A stretch of 64,000 nt of DNA from Streptomyces vilmorinianum. Its GTDB lineage: Bacteria; Actinomycetota; Actinomycetes; Streptomycetales; Streptomycetaceae. The notes under the pieces were generated by a model. The model did no database searches. It was not told the DNA's origin and saw only the letters and a list, made by a program, of their open reading frames with translations. The stretch is from contig NZ_CP040244.1 in assembly GCF_005517195.1 (NCBI RefSeq), positions 6,652,001-6,716,000 of the forward strand, written 5' to 3'. The position numbers and the translations under genes were made by a program. Shown one piece after another: positions 25,815 to 34,099 of this stretch; the stretch's first letter is position 1; each line of letters starts with the position of its first letter.

Positions 25815-26549
25815 ATGACGAACCCAGTCGGCATGACCAACCCCGTCCGGCTCGACGACCTCATCGAAGCGATCAAGAAGACCCACACCGACGCGCTCGA
25901 CCAGCTCTCCGACGCGGTCATCGCGGCGGACCACCTCGGCGACGTGGCCGACCATCTGATCGGCCACTTCGTGGACCAGGCGCGGCGCTCGGGAGCCTCC
26001 TGGACCGACATCGGCAGGAGCATGGGCGTCACGCGGCAGGCGGCCCAGAAGCGATTCGTCCCGAAGGAACCCGACGCGGAGAAGATGGACCCGAACGCCG
26101 GGTTCAGCCGGTTCACCCCCCGCGCCAGGAACGTCGTCATGGCCGCCCACAACGAGGCCAAGGCCGCCCGCAGCGCCGAGACCACCCCGGGTCACCTGGC
26201 GCTGGGCCTGCTGGCCGAGCCCGAGGGGCTCGCGGCGCTCTGGATCGCCTCGCGGGAGGTGACCCCCGAGCAGCTGCGCGAGGCCGTCACGGCGACGCTG
26301 CCGCCGGCGGTGGAGGAGCCGCCGGCGCTCGTCCCGTACGACGCGGCGGCGAAGAAGGTCCTGGAGCTGACGTTCCGCGAGGCGCTCCGGCTCGGCCACA
26401 ACCACGTCGGCACGGAGCACATCCTGCTGGCACTGCTGGAGCACGAGGACGGGCAGGGGGTCCTGACGGGCCTGGGCCTGGACAAGGCGCGGGCGGAGAC
26501 GGACATCGCGGAGACGATCGCGCAGATCACGGTGAGCCCGAAGGAGTGA
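25815..26549 (+). CDS. Clp N-terminal domain protein with helix-turn-helix (putative autoregulator)
   Basis: This 244-residue protein has an N-terminal helical region with a candidate helix-turn-helix, ASWTDIGRSMGVTRQAAQKRF, at about residues 60-80. Two Clp-N-type repeats follow: FTPRARNVVMAAHNEAKAARSAETTPGHLALGLLAE near residue 98, and ALELTF-like LELTFREALRLGHNHVGTEHILLALLEHEDG near residue 180. Clp-N repeats normally bind adaptors or substrates of ClpA/ClpC, but there is no ATPase domain here. The HTH plus the palindromic operator overlapping its own promoter suggests an autoregulated transcription factor using Clp-N as a sensor. That function is inferred. The start is ATG 25815. Confidence 0.85.
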   Translation: MTNPVGMTNPVRLDDLIEAIKKTHTDALDQLSDAVIAADHLGDVADHLIGHFVDQARRSGASWTDIGRSMGVTRQAAQKRFVPKEPDAEKMDPNAGFSRFTPRARNVVMAAHNEAKAARSAETTPGHLALGLLAEPEGLAALWIASREVTPEQLREAVTATLPPAVEEPPALVPYDAAAKKVLELTFREALRLGHNHVGTEHILLALLEHEDGQGVLTGLGLDKARAETDIAETIAQITVSPKE

Positions 26550-26556
26550 CGCGAAA

Positions 26557-26591
26557 CGGCCGGGGGCCGCCGAGAAGGGGGCGCCCGGCCG
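26557..26591. terminator. Hairpin between convergent genes
   Basis: Arms CGGCCGGG (26557-26564) and CCCGGCCG (26584-26591) follow the Clp-N/HTH gene stop by eight bases. It can serve both converging genes. Confidence 0.65.
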
Positions 26592-26606
26592 CTCGTGCAC
26601 AGAGGC

Positions 26607-26647
26607 ACGTATCGGACTGTCAGTGTCAGTACGTATCGGACCGTCAG
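26607..26647. repeat. 17-bp direct repeat at the end of the 26644-27192 gene
   Basis: Two copies of ACGTATCGGAYYGTCAG-type sequence (26607-26623 and 26631-26647) differ at one base. The second overlaps the stop codon of the minus-strand gene. Confidence 0.65.
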
Positions 26648-27192
26648 GCGGTACGTGCCCGGCGGGAGACCACGGCGCGCAGCACCCGGCCGCCCTCCGT
26701 GGACAGTTCTCGGGCCCGGCGCAGACCGGTCGGGCCGTGGGTCACCGATTCGAGGACGGTGTGCTGCCGGCGCAGCTCCCCGGCGAGCAGCGGGCCCGCG
26801 CCGTCCGCGTCCCCGGCCTGGCAGCGTTCCACGAGCTCGGCCGCGCCGCCCGCGCCGTCGTAACGGCCGTGCAGGGCGAGCGCGGTGGCGGAGCATCCGG
26901 AGGCCCACTCCCGCAGCGGTCCCTCGGCCCACTCGGCGGGCGCGGCGCCCAGCATCTCGCGTACGAGCCGGGCGGCCTCGTCGTCCCCGGCGTCACCGTC
27001 CAGCTCGACGCGGGCCTTGGCGACCGCCTCGCCCCACGCCCCACCGTCACCTCGGGCCACCGCCGCCCACACGGGCCGCAGCGCCTCGCCTCCGTCGGGC
27101 GCGAGCAGCGGCAGACACCGGTCCAGGCACGCGAGCCCGGCGGCGGCCAGGCTCCGCTCGTCGGCCCGGTCGATCAGTTCCAGCAGGCTCAT
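26644..27192 (-). CDS. Hypothetical helical protein
   Basis: This 182-residue, Ala/Arg/Glu-rich and probably all-helical protein opens with MSLLELIDRADERSLAAAGLACLDRCLPLL. A conserved-looking centre reads LVREMLGAAPAEWAEGPLREWASGCSATALALHGRYD. No signal peptide, membrane helix or catalytic motif is recognised. ATG 27192 was chosen because GGAGG lies five bases upstream. A longer frame from 27225 has no ribosome site. It is convergent with the Clp-N/HTH gene and upstream of nothing on its strand for several hundred bases, so it is probably monocistronic. Confidence 0.7.
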   Translation of the reverse strand: MSLLELIDRADERSLAAAGLACLDRCLPLLAPDGGEALRPVWAAVARGDGGAWGEAVAKARVELDGDAGDDEAARLVREMLGAAPAEWAEGPLREWASGCSATALALHGRYDGAGGAAELVERCQAGDADGAGPLLAGELRRQHTVLESVTHGPTGLRRARELSTEGGRVLRAVVSRRARTA

Positions 27193-27251
27193 GGAGGCCT
27201 CCCGTTGCGGACGGTTTTCTTCCACTTACTGCGCCGCTTGGCGTGATTACG

Positions 27252-27890
27252 TCACTGTGCGGCCGGAATCATGCCAGTGGCCTTGTGGTGCTGCATAGAG
27301 GTCAGGCGGCGGACGAACAGGATCGCGAGGACGGCCGCGACGATGTCCAGGGCGAAGGCGACGAGCGACCAGTACGCCGCCGCGGCAAGCGCGTCGCCCG
27401 TCTCGGCCCTGTCGTACAGCCGCGCGGCGATCCGGTCCACCACCGTGCCGGCGACCCAGAACGTCCACCAGCAGTTGAGCAGCGTCAGCTCCCGCTTCCC
27501 GTCGGCGGCGTACGGCTGCAGGCGGCTGGCCCGCCAGATGTCCGCGGCGATCCCGCGCGGGATCCACAGGTTGGCGATCGGGATGAACCAGCCGCCGATG
27601 GCCCACCCCTGACCCCGGCTCTGCAGGTCGCCGGCCCACACCTCGGCGTTCTTCCGCAGCCGGTGGAACCAGACGATGAAGACGATCGCGGTCGCCACGT
27701 ACAGCGTGAAACCCATGCCGTACGCCACGTTCAGGTCGACGCTCCCGAACACGGCCGGGTCGAAGGAGACCGCCGTGTAGTCGGTGAGCAGGAGGCGGAT
27801 GTCGAACACGGCCAGCAGGACGTCGAAGACGATGTTGGCGCCGAGCAAGGACACCACGGCGTACGAAAGGCCGTTCGGATTGCGGAGCAT
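27252..27890 (-). CDS. DUF4328-type integral membrane protein
   Basis: This 212-residue membrane protein has about four helices: LSYAVVSLLGANIVFDVLLAVF, VAYGMGFTLYVATAIVFIVWFHRLRKNAEV, a central GWAIGGWFIPIANLWIPRGIAADIWRAS, and the C-terminal YWSLVAFALDIVAAVLAILFVRRL. WFHRLRKN followed by GGWFIPIANLWIPR is characteristic of DUF4328 as I recall it. Function is unknown. The start is ATG 27890 with GGGGGA about ten bases upstream. It ends 59 bases beyond the gene at 26644-27192 on the same strand. Confidence 0.8.
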   Translation of the reverse strand: MLRNPNGLSYAVVSLLGANIVFDVLLAVFDIRLLLTDYTAVSFDPAVFGSVDLNVAYGMGFTLYVATAIVFIVWFHRLRKNAEVWAGDLQSRGQGWAIGGWFIPIANLWIPRGIAADIWRASRLQPYAADGKRELTLLNCWWTFWVAGTVVDRIAARLYDRAETGDALAAAAYWSLVAFALDIVAAVLAILFVRRLTSMQHHKATGMIPAAQ

Positions 27891-28002
27891 GGTGAGGCAG
27901 ATCCCCCAGGGATGAAAACGCGCCCCTCCCCGAGGCGCCGAGGCGGCCCAGCGGCCACCGTGGAGGGGAACGTACGCGAACCGGAGCAACCGCGTCCACG
28001 CC

Positions 28003-28066
28003 TCATCCGCCGGTCAGCTCATCCACCGGTCAGCTCATCCACCGGTCAGCTCATCCGCCGGTCAGC
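28003..28066. repeat. Four tandem 16-bp repeats spanning the hexosaminidase stop codon
   Basis: Four units of TCATCCRCCGGTCAGC run from 28003 to 28066. The fourth unit contains the TGA of the GH20 gene (28062-28064), and each unit carries a copy of that stop in rotating frame. Confidence 0.85.
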
Positions 28067-29696
28067 CGCGCACCTTCGCCGCGAGCGCCTGGAACGCCGC
28101 CCAGCTCATCGCCGGCTTCCGCTCGTCCCACAGTTTCTGCGCCGTCGCCGTCAGCGGCATCCGGATCCCGGCGGCCACCTGCGCCTGCGTCTGCGCGTTC
28201 GACAGATCGCACCAGACCGCGAACCGGCCGCCCAGGATCTGCGGCCCGTACCGCGCCGGGACGGGGGTCGTGCCGCGCAGCACCAGCGGGGTCCACTGCT
28301 CGTAGATGCGGCGGCCGGTGGGGTACGTGAACTGGTTCGGCTCACCGAGGACGTAATAGAGGTACTCGTCGTTGAGGTTCACGACCTTGCGGCCCTCGGC
28401 CAGATAACCCGTGGGCGTGCGGGCGCCGATCTCCTTGCCCGTCCAGTACTCGACCTCGATACGGCTGTCGGCGTTCACGAGCCCGCCGCGGAAGAACCCG
28501 TCGTTCCACGCCTTGGCCGTCTTGCCGGCCGCCCGCACCACGGCGGCGCGGTCGTTCAGCCAGCCCTCCGCGAGGTCCTCGATCCCGGCCTGCGCGCCGT
28601 ACTTCTGGCGGGCCGCCTGCGCGAGCTGCGGATACGAGGCGGCCGGGTCGCGCACGGTCAGCGCCTGGTACTCGTCGGCGCCGAGGTGCATCCAGCCGCC
28701 GGGGAACAGCTCCGCGTACTCCCGCAGCAGGTCGTCCACGATCCGCGCGGACGCCGGCTTGGAGATGTCGATCGCGCCCCGTCGCGGGACGCCCGCGACA
28801 CTGCGCAGCTGGAGGTCCGGGTGGGCCCGCAGGACCGCGCCGAGGTGGCCCGGCGAGTCGATCTCGGGCACGACCGTGATGTGCAGACTCCGCGCGAGCG
28901 CGATGATCCGGCGCACCTCGGCCTTGCTGAGGTGATCGGCGGAGACGACCTCCGGGTGACTGTCGGAGGCGATCCGGAAGCCCTGGTCGTCGGTGAAGTG
29001 CAGGCCGAACTGGTTGAGCTTGAGATCGGCCATCTCGCGCAGCCGGGCCTCGATCCAGGCCGCGGTGAAGTGCTTGCGGGCGGTGTCGACCTGGAGGCCG
29101 CGCTGCGGCTTCGCGGGCCCGTCCTCCACCACTCCCTCCGGCATGGCGCCCGATCCCTTGACGGACTGCTTGAGGGTGCGCGTGCCGTAGAAGACCCCCG
29201 CCTCGTCGGGGCCGGTGATGCGGACCCGGTTGTCGCGGGTGGTGAGCGTGTACGACTCGGCGGCGCCCTTCCCGCCGAGCGCCAGCTCCACATCGCCCGC
29301 GCGGGCGGGGACGGCCCCCCGGTACGCGATCTTCAGCTCGCCCGCGAGCAGCCGCGCCTCGTCCGCGAGCGCCCCGCTGCCCGGGGCGACGACGACGCCG
29401 GCCTCGGGCACGGGCCGCCAGCCCGGTCCGCGGGCCGGCTCGTGGGAGCGGACGGCGGGGACGGTGAGCGGGGCGGTGGAGAGCGGATACGTCCGGGTCG
29501 GCGTCGGGCTCGGCGTCGGGGCCGCGCTCGTCGGCGCGCCGCTGACGGCGGACGGCGGGGAGGGCGAGGACGGCGAGGAGGGCGAACCCGCTCCGGAGGG
29601 GGAACCGTTCGAACAGGCCGTCACGGTGGCCAGTGCCACCGCGGCCGCGAGGAGGGTGGGGCCCGCGTGGGGCCCTCGTATGACGTACCGCATCAC
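28062..29696 (-). CDS. Beta-N-acetylhexosaminidase lipoprotein (GH20)
   Basis: This 544-residue surface lipoprotein has a signal and lipobox ending ALATVTAC (Cys near residue 28), then a Ser/Pro linker to about residue 65. An alpha/beta GH20b domain spans about residues 65-200 and the GH20 barrel about residues 205-540. LGADEYQAL contains the catalytic Asp-Glu pair, GLQVDTARKHFTAAWIE opens the barrel, and LHITVVPEIDSPGHLGAVL supplies the EIDxPGH motif. It releases terminal GlcNAc or GalNAc from chitin oligomers or peptidoglycan fragments. The start is GTG 29696 behind GGAGG, with ATG 29693 adjacent. Confidence 0.93.
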   Translation of the reverse strand: MMRYVIRGPHAGPTLLAAAVALATVTACSNGSPSGAGSPSSPSSPSPPSAVSGAPTSAAPTPSPTPTRTYPLSTAPLTVPAVRSHEPARGPGWRPVPEAGVVVAPGSGALADEARLLAGELKIAYRGAVPARAGDVELALGGKGAAESYTLTTRDNRVRITGPDEAGVFYGTRTLKQSVKGSGAMPEGVVEDGPAKPQRGLQVDTARKHFTAAWIEARLREMADLKLNQFGLHFTDDQGFRIASDSHPEVVSADHLSKAEVRRIIALARSLHITVVPEIDSPGHLGAVLRAHPDLQLRSVAGVPRRGAIDISKPASARIVDDLLREYAELFPGGWMHLGADEYQALTVRDPAASYPQLAQAARQKYGAQAGIEDLAEGWLNDRAAVVRAAGKTAKAWNDGFFRGGLVNADSRIEVEYWTGKEIGARTPTGYLAEGRKVVNLNDEYLYYVLGEPNQFTYPTGRRIYEQWTPLVLRGTTPVPARYGPQILGGRFAVWCDLSNAQTQAQVAAGIRMPLTATAQKLWDERKPAMSWAAFQALAAKVRG

Positions 29697-29975
29697 TCGG
29701 CATCCTCCCTCAGGGAGTCGGACAGGGCCATTCGGGGCACTCGCGCCGACACCGGAACGTCACTCACGCGTTCCGAAACTCTCCCTTCCGGGTGAAATTC
29801 GCGCATCCGTCGGACAGTCCCCACTCCCCGTCGATAACGTTGTGTCACACCCACCCCACCTTTCCCGGAGTCCACGCTGACCAGCGACACCCGTGCCACT
29901 TCCCGGACCCTGGGCTCCACCGACACCCCGGCCATACCTGCCCAGCAGGGCGCGGCCCGGCACCTCGCCGGGCTC
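29697..29975. other. Intergenic region upstream of the UraD-like gene
   Basis: This gap of 279 bases may include the true 5' end of the next gene. A CTG at 29877 is in frame with it and has GGAG six bases upstream (29867-29870). The first in-frame stop upstream is the TAA near 29835. No other gene is supported. Confidence 0.5.
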
Positions 29976-30425
29976 GTGCGCTTCAACGCGGCCCGGGCCG
30001 ACGCCGCGGAGTCGCTCCTGCTCGGCTGCTGCGCGAGCCCTCGCTGGGCCGAACGGGTGAGCGCGCACCGCCCGTACCCGACCCTCGACGCGCTGCTCGC
30101 CGCCGCCGACGAGGCCTCGTACGACCTGTCCCGCGCGGAGCTGGACGAGGCGCTGGCCGCGGAGTGCGCCGCCGCCCCGCACCCCGACGCCCCGGCGGCG
30201 GCCCTCACCGCGCTGCGCGCCGCCCACGCCGCGTACGAGAGCCGCTTCGGGCGCGCCTTCGTGATCTGCCTGGACGACGTACGGCCCGACGAGCGGCTCG
30301 ACCACGCCCTGGCGCGGATCCGGTCACGGCTCGGCAACGAGCCGGAGGAGGAGCGGGTGGTGGCCGCCGACGAGCTGCGCCGGCTGACCCGCGCCCGCCT
30401 CACGTTCGGGATCGTCGCCTTGTGA
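29976..30425 (+). CDS. UraD-like (OHCU decarboxylase fold) protein, probably divergent
   Basis: This protein of 149 residues from GTG 29976 matches the OHCU decarboxylase family in outline: LGCCASPRWAERVSAHRPYPTLDALLAAADEA near the N-terminus and AHAAYESRFGRAFVICLDDVRPDERLDHALARIRSRLGNEPEEE near the C-terminus. The family acts in urate breakdown. I do not see the usual HPRIG loop with its catalytic His or the following Glu-Gln, so activity is doubtful. In-frame homology-like sequence extends upstream with only CTG (29877) or ATA codons available, so the real start may be a CTG. No urate genes neighbour it. Confidence 0.72.
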   Translation: MRFNAARADAAESLLLGCCASPRWAERVSAHRPYPTLDALLAAADEASYDLSRAELDEALAAECAAAPHPDAPAAALTALRAAHAAYESRFGRAFVICLDDVRPDERLDHALARIRSRLGNEPEEERVVAADELRRLTRARLTFGIVAL

Positions 30426-30525
30426 TTCCGTCCGGAATGCGGCGATTCCCGCCCAGGCGATAGCCCGTCCGTGCCTCTTTGATCACACCTATGGACCCCG
30501 CGCGAGCGAACCGACAACTCGTCGC

Positions 30526-30531
30526 TACGAT
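30526..30531 (+). promoter_or_regulatory. Candidate -10 of the sdh operon
   Basis: TACGAT lies 86 bases before the sdhC start, in a 192-base gap with no gene. No convincing -35 is visible at 16-18 bases, so the assignment is weak. Confidence 0.3.
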
Positions 30532-30617
30532 GACCAGGGCCGGTGGACCGTACCCGGCCGGGTCAGACCGACATCGAAGCCGGCCGACCCTGATCCCCGC
30601 TCCCGGAGGGTTTTTCC

Positions 30618-30998
30618 GTGCCGGCTGGAACGCTGTACCGCGGCCGGGAAGGAATGTGGTCCTGGGTGGCTCATCGAGTCACCGGCGTCCTCATCTTCTT
30701 CTTCCTGTTCGTACACGTGCTGGACACCGCTCTCGTCCGCGTCTCCCCCGAGGCCTACGACGAAGTGGTCGCCACGTACAAGACGCCGATCGTCGCACTC
30801 CTCGAGTACGGCCTGGTCGCCGCCATCCTCTTCCACGCGCTGAACGGCCTGCGGGTCGTCGCCGTGGACTTCTGGTCCAAGGGCCCGCGCTACCAGAAGC
30901 AGATGCTCTGGACCGTCGTGGGCATCTGGGTCGTGCTGATGGCGGGCTCCATCTACCCCGTCCTCGGCCACGCCGCACGTGAACTGTTCGGGAGCTGA
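30618..30998 (+). CDS. sdhC: Succinate dehydrogenase cytochrome b556 subunit
   Basis: This 126-residue membrane anchor of complex II has three helices: about residues 18-38 (GVLIFFFLFVHVLDTALV), 57-80 (ALLEYGLVAAILFHALNGLRVVAV) and 97-118 (LWTVVGIWVVLMAGSIYPVLG). MWSWVAHRVTGVL near residue 14 is the SdhC quinone/heme-side motif, and His in ILFHALNG is a candidate heme ligand. The start is GTG 30618 with GGAGGG seven bases upstream. It is first of four genes spaced 8, 25 and -1 bases apart, a single sdhCDAB operon feeding electrons from succinate to menaquinone. Confidence 0.95.
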   Translation: MPAGTLYRGREGMWSWVAHRVTGVLIFFFLFVHVLDTALVRVSPEAYDEVVATYKTPIVALLEYGLVAAILFHALNGLRVVAVDFWSKGPRYQKQMLWTVVGIWVVLMAGSIYPVLGHAARELFGS

Positions 30999-31006
30999 CG
31001 CCAGAC

Positions 31007-31480
31007 ATGTCTGCTGACACCACTTCCGCGATCGGTCCCGTCGAGGGCGCCTCCTACGACGTGGACAACCCGGCCCCGTACATCGAGGCCCCCCGCAAGC
31101 GCACCGGCAAGACGCCCAAGGCGACCCGAGGCAACTTCGAGATGGCCGCGTGGCTCTTCATGCGCCTCTCGGGCATCGTCCTCGTCGTCCTGGTCCTCGG
31201 CCACCTGCTGATCCAGCTCTTCCTCGACGGCGGCGTCTCCAAGATCGGCTTCGCCTTCGTGGCCGGCCGCTGGGCGTCCCCGTTCTGGCAGGTCTGGGAC
31301 CTGCTGATGCTCTGGCTCGCCATGCTGCACGGCGCCAACGGTCTCCGCACGGTCATCAACGACTACGCGGAGCGGGCCAACACGCGCCTGTGGCTCAAGG
31401 GCCTGCTGTACACCGCCACGGTGTTCACCATCCTTCTGGGCACGCTGGTGATCTTCACCTTCGACCCGAACATCCGCTAG
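31007..31480 (+). CDS. sdhD: Succinate dehydrogenase hydrophobic membrane anchor subunit
   Basis: This 157-residue partner of SdhC has a hydrophilic N-terminus of about 45 residues and then three helices: MRLSGIVLVVLVLGHLLIQLFL, FWQVWDLLMLWLAMLHGANGLRTVI and LLYTATVFTILLGTLVIFTF. His residues in GHLLIQ and MLHGANG are candidate heme and quinone-site ligands. It lies eight bases after sdhC and 25 before sdhA. The long N-terminal extension (GPVEGASYDVDNPAPYIEAPRKRTGKTPK) is typical of actinobacterial SdhD, as far as I recall. Confidence 0.94.
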   Translation: MSADTTSAIGPVEGASYDVDNPAPYIEAPRKRTGKTPKATRGNFEMAAWLFMRLSGIVLVVLVLGHLLIQLFLDGGVSKIGFAFVAGRWASPFWQVWDLLMLWLAMLHGANGLRTVINDYAERANTRLWLKGLLYTATVFTILLGTLVIFTFDPNIR

Positions 31481-31505
31481 GCACGGGGCTGAGGTAATCC
31501 ACGTC

Positions 31506-33260
31506 ATGAAGATCCACAAGTACGACACCGTCATCGTCGGCGCCGGCGGCGCCGGCATGCGCGCCGCCATCGAGGCGACGAAGCGCAGCCGCACCGCCGT
31601 GCTGACGAAGCTCTACCCCACCCGCTCCCACACGGGCGCCGCGCAGGGCGGCATGGCCGCCGCGCTGGCCAACGTGGAGGAGGACAACTGGGAGTGGCAC
31701 ACCTTCGACACGGTCAAGGGCGGTGACTACCTGGTCGACCAGGACGCCGCCGAGATCCTGGCGAAGGAGGCCATCGACGCCGTCCTCGACCTGGAGAAGA
31801 TGGGCCTGCCGTTCAACCGGACCCCGAACGGCACCATCGACCAGCGCCGCTTCGGCGGTCACTCCCGCAACCACGGCGAGGCCCCGGTCCGCCGGTCCTG
31901 CTACGCCGCGGACCGCACCGGTCACATGATCCTCCAGACGCTGTACCAGAACTGCGTCAAGGAGGGCGTGGAGTTCTTCAACGAGTTCTACGTCCTGGAC
32001 CAGCTGATCACCGAGGTCGACGGCGTCAAGAAGTCCGCCGGTGTGGTCGCGTACGAGCTGGCCACCGGCGAGATCCACATCTTCCAGGCCAAGGCCGTGA
32101 TCTACGCCTCCGGCGGCACGGGCAAGTTCTTCAAGGTGACCTCCAACGCGCACACGCTGACGGGTGACGGCCAGGCGGCCTGCTACCGCCGCGGTCTGCC
32201 GCTGGAGGACATGGAGTTCTTCCAGTTCCACCCGACGGGCATCTGGCGCATGGGCATCCTGCTGACGGAGGGCGCCCGTGGTGAGGGCGGCATCCTCCGC
32301 AACAAGGACGGCGAGCGCTTCATGGAGAAGTACGCGCCGGTCATGAAGGACCTCGCGTCCCGTGACGTCGTCTCGCGCTCCATCTACACGGAGATCCGCG
32401 AGGGCCGCGGCTGCGGTCCCGAGGGCGACCACGTCTACCTGGACCTGACGCACCTTCCGCCGGAGCAGCTCGACGCCAAGCTCCCGGACATCACCGAGTT
32501 CGCCCGTACGTACCTCGGCATCGAGCCGTACACGGACCCGATCCCGATCCAGCCCACCGCGCACTACGCCATGGGCGGCATCCCGACCAACGTCGAGGGT
32601 GAGGTCCTGGCGGACAACACCACCGTCGTCCCGGGTCTGTACGCGGCCGGCGAGGTCGCCTGCGTGTCGGTGCACGGCGCCAACCGTCTGGGCACCAACT
32701 CGCTGCTCGACATCAACGTCTTCGGCAAGCGCGCCGGTATCGCGGCCGCCGAGTACTCCGCGAAGTCCGACTACGTCGAGCTGCCGGAGAACCCGGCGAC
32801 GTTCGTCGAGGAGCAGGTCGAGCGGCTGCGCAACTCCACGGGCAACGAGCGGGTGGCCGACATCCGCCGTGAGCTGCAGGAGACGATGGACGCCAACGTG
32901 ATGGTGTTCCGCACCGAGCAGACGATCAAGACGGCCGTCGAGAAGATCGCCGAGCTGCGCGAGCGCTACCTCAACGTCTCCATCCAGGACAAGGGCAAGC
33001 GCTTCAACACGGACCTCCTCGAGGCCATCGAGCTGGGCAACCTGCTCGACCTGGCCGAGGTCATGGCCGTCTCGGCCCTGGCGCGCAAGGAGTCCCGCGG
33101 CGGTCACTACCGCGAGGACTACCCGAACCGCGACGACGTCAACTTCATGCGCCACACCATGGCGTACCGCGAGGTCGGCGACGACGGCTCCGAGACCGTC
33201 CGTCTCGACTACAAGCCGGTCGTCCAGACCCGCTACCAGCCGATGGAGCGTAAGTACTGA
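31506..33260 (+). CDS. sdhA: Succinate dehydrogenase flavoprotein subunit
   Basis: This 584-residue catalytic subunit of complex II oxidises succinate to fumarate. The FAD Rossmann motif is VIVGAGGAGMRAAIEA at residues 9-24. LYPTRSHTGAAQGGMAAA contains the His (about residue 40) that carries covalent FAD. RRSCYAADRTGHMILQTLY and QPTAHYAMGGIPTNVEG are substrate-site signatures, and GANRLGTNSLLD is the C-terminal FAD motif. The start is ATG 31506. Its TGA shares a base with the sdhB ATG (TGATG), so the two are coupled. No oddities. Confidence 0.97.
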   Translation: MKIHKYDTVIVGAGGAGMRAAIEATKRSRTAVLTKLYPTRSHTGAAQGGMAAALANVEEDNWEWHTFDTVKGGDYLVDQDAAEILAKEAIDAVLDLEKMGLPFNRTPNGTIDQRRFGGHSRNHGEAPVRRSCYAADRTGHMILQTLYQNCVKEGVEFFNEFYVLDQLITEVDGVKKSAGVVAYELATGEIHIFQAKAVIYASGGTGKFFKVTSNAHTLTGDGQAACYRRGLPLEDMEFFQFHPTGIWRMGILLTEGARGEGGILRNKDGERFMEKYAPVMKDLASRDVVSRSIYTEIREGRGCGPEGDHVYLDLTHLPPEQLDAKLPDITEFARTYLGIEPYTDPIPIQPTAHYAMGGIPTNVEGEVLADNTTVVPGLYAAGEVACVSVHGANRLGTNSLLDINVFGKRAGIAAAEYSAKSDYVELPENPATFVEEQVERLRNSTGNERVADIRRELQETMDANVMVFRTEQTIKTAVEKIAELRERYLNVSIQDKGKRFNTDLLEAIELGNLLDLAEVMAVSALARKESRGGHYREDYPNRDDVNFMRHTMAYREVGDDGSETVRLDYKPVVQTRYQPMERKY

Positions 33261-34018
33261 TGGCTACCCCCGTACTGGACAAGGTCGAGGCGGAGTCCGC
33301 CGCCTCCCCGTACATCACGGTCACCTTCCGCATCCGCCGCTTCAACCCCGAGGTCTCGGACGCGGCGGTCTGGGAGGACTTCCAGATCGAGATCGACCCG
33401 AAGGAGCGCGTGCTCGACGGTCTCCACAAGATCAAGTGGGACGTCGACGGCTCGCTGACCTTCCGTCGCTCGTGCGCGCACGGCATCTGCGGCTCGGACG
33501 CGATGCGGATCAACGGCAAGAACAGGCTCGCCTGCAAGACGCTGATCAAGGACATCAACCCCGAGAAGCCGATCACCGTCGAGGCCATCAAGGGCCTCAC
33601 TGTGATGAAGGACCTCGTGGTCGACATGGAGCCCTTCTTCCAGGCGTACCGGGACGTCATGCCGTTCCTGGTCACCAAGGGCAACGAGCCGACGCGTGAG
33701 CGTCTGCAGTCGGCCGAGGACCGCGAGCGTTTCGACGACACCACCAAGTGCATCCTGTGCGCCGCGTGCACGTCGTCCTGCCCGGTCTTCTGGAACGACG
33801 GCCAGTACTTCGGCCCGGCCGCGATCGTCAACGCGCACCGCTTCATCTTCGACTCGCGTGACGAGGCGGGCGAGCAGCGTCTGGAGATCCTGAACGACAA
33901 GGACGGCGTGTGGCGTTGCCGCACGACGTTCAACTGCACGGACGCGTGCCCGCGTGGCATCGAGGTCACGAAGGCGATCCAGGAAGTGAAGCGCGCGCTG
34001 ATCACGCGTCGCTTCTGA
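33260..34018 (+). CDS. sdhB: Succinate dehydrogenase iron-sulfur subunit
   Basis: This 252-residue subunit relays electrons from FAD to quinone. The N-terminal 2Fe-2S ferredoxin domain carries FRRSCAHGICGSDAMRINGKNRLACKT (residues 70-95). The C-terminal domain has CILCAACTSSCPVFW near residue 165 and FNCTDACPRGIEVTKAI near residue 225, which bind the 4Fe-4S and 3Fe-4S clusters. Length and motifs are normal. It is the last gene of the operon and is followed 17 bases later by a very strong hairpin. Confidence 0.97.
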   Translation: MATPVLDKVEAESAASPYITVTFRIRRFNPEVSDAAVWEDFQIEIDPKERVLDGLHKIKWDVDGSLTFRRSCAHGICGSDAMRINGKNRLACKTLIKDINPEKPITVEAIKGLTVMKDLVVDMEPFFQAYRDVMPFLVTKGNEPTRERLQSAEDRERFDDTTKCILCAACTSSCPVFWNDGQYFGPAAIVNAHRFIFDSRDEAGEQRLEILNDKDGVWRCRTTFNCTDACPRGIEVTKAIQEVKRALITRRF

Positions 34019-34035
34019 CACCTGGTCACAGCGGG

Positions 34036-34076
34036 GAAGCCCGCTTCTGTACGCTCGGCGTGCAGAAGCGGGCTTC
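34036..34076 (+). terminator. Strong terminator of the sdh operon
   Basis: Perfect 14-base arms GAAGCCCGCTTCTG (34036-34049) and CAGAAGCGGGCTTC (34063-34076) extend through TACGC/GCGTG to about 19 pairs with a TCG loop. Confidence 0.88.
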
Positions 34077-34099
34077 GTCGTTGTGGAGAGCGGGGATTG

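Noticed and set aside
22410..26549. 1379-codon plus-strand open frame spanning four minus-strand genes and ending in the Clp-N/HTH gene
   Set aside because: Only its last 244 codons are a gene, starting at ATG 25815 behind a near-consensus promoter. The rest is shadow of the sigma/anti-sigma genes.
28003..28066. Possible origin or attachment-site iterons
   Set aside because: Only four contiguous 16-base units at a gene end, with no integrase, replication gene or AT-rich region nearby.
26595..29795. 1066-codon plus-strand open frame over the 26644-29696 genes
   Set aside because: Opposite strand carries DUF4328 and GH20 genes with clear motifs; this frame is low-complexity shadow.
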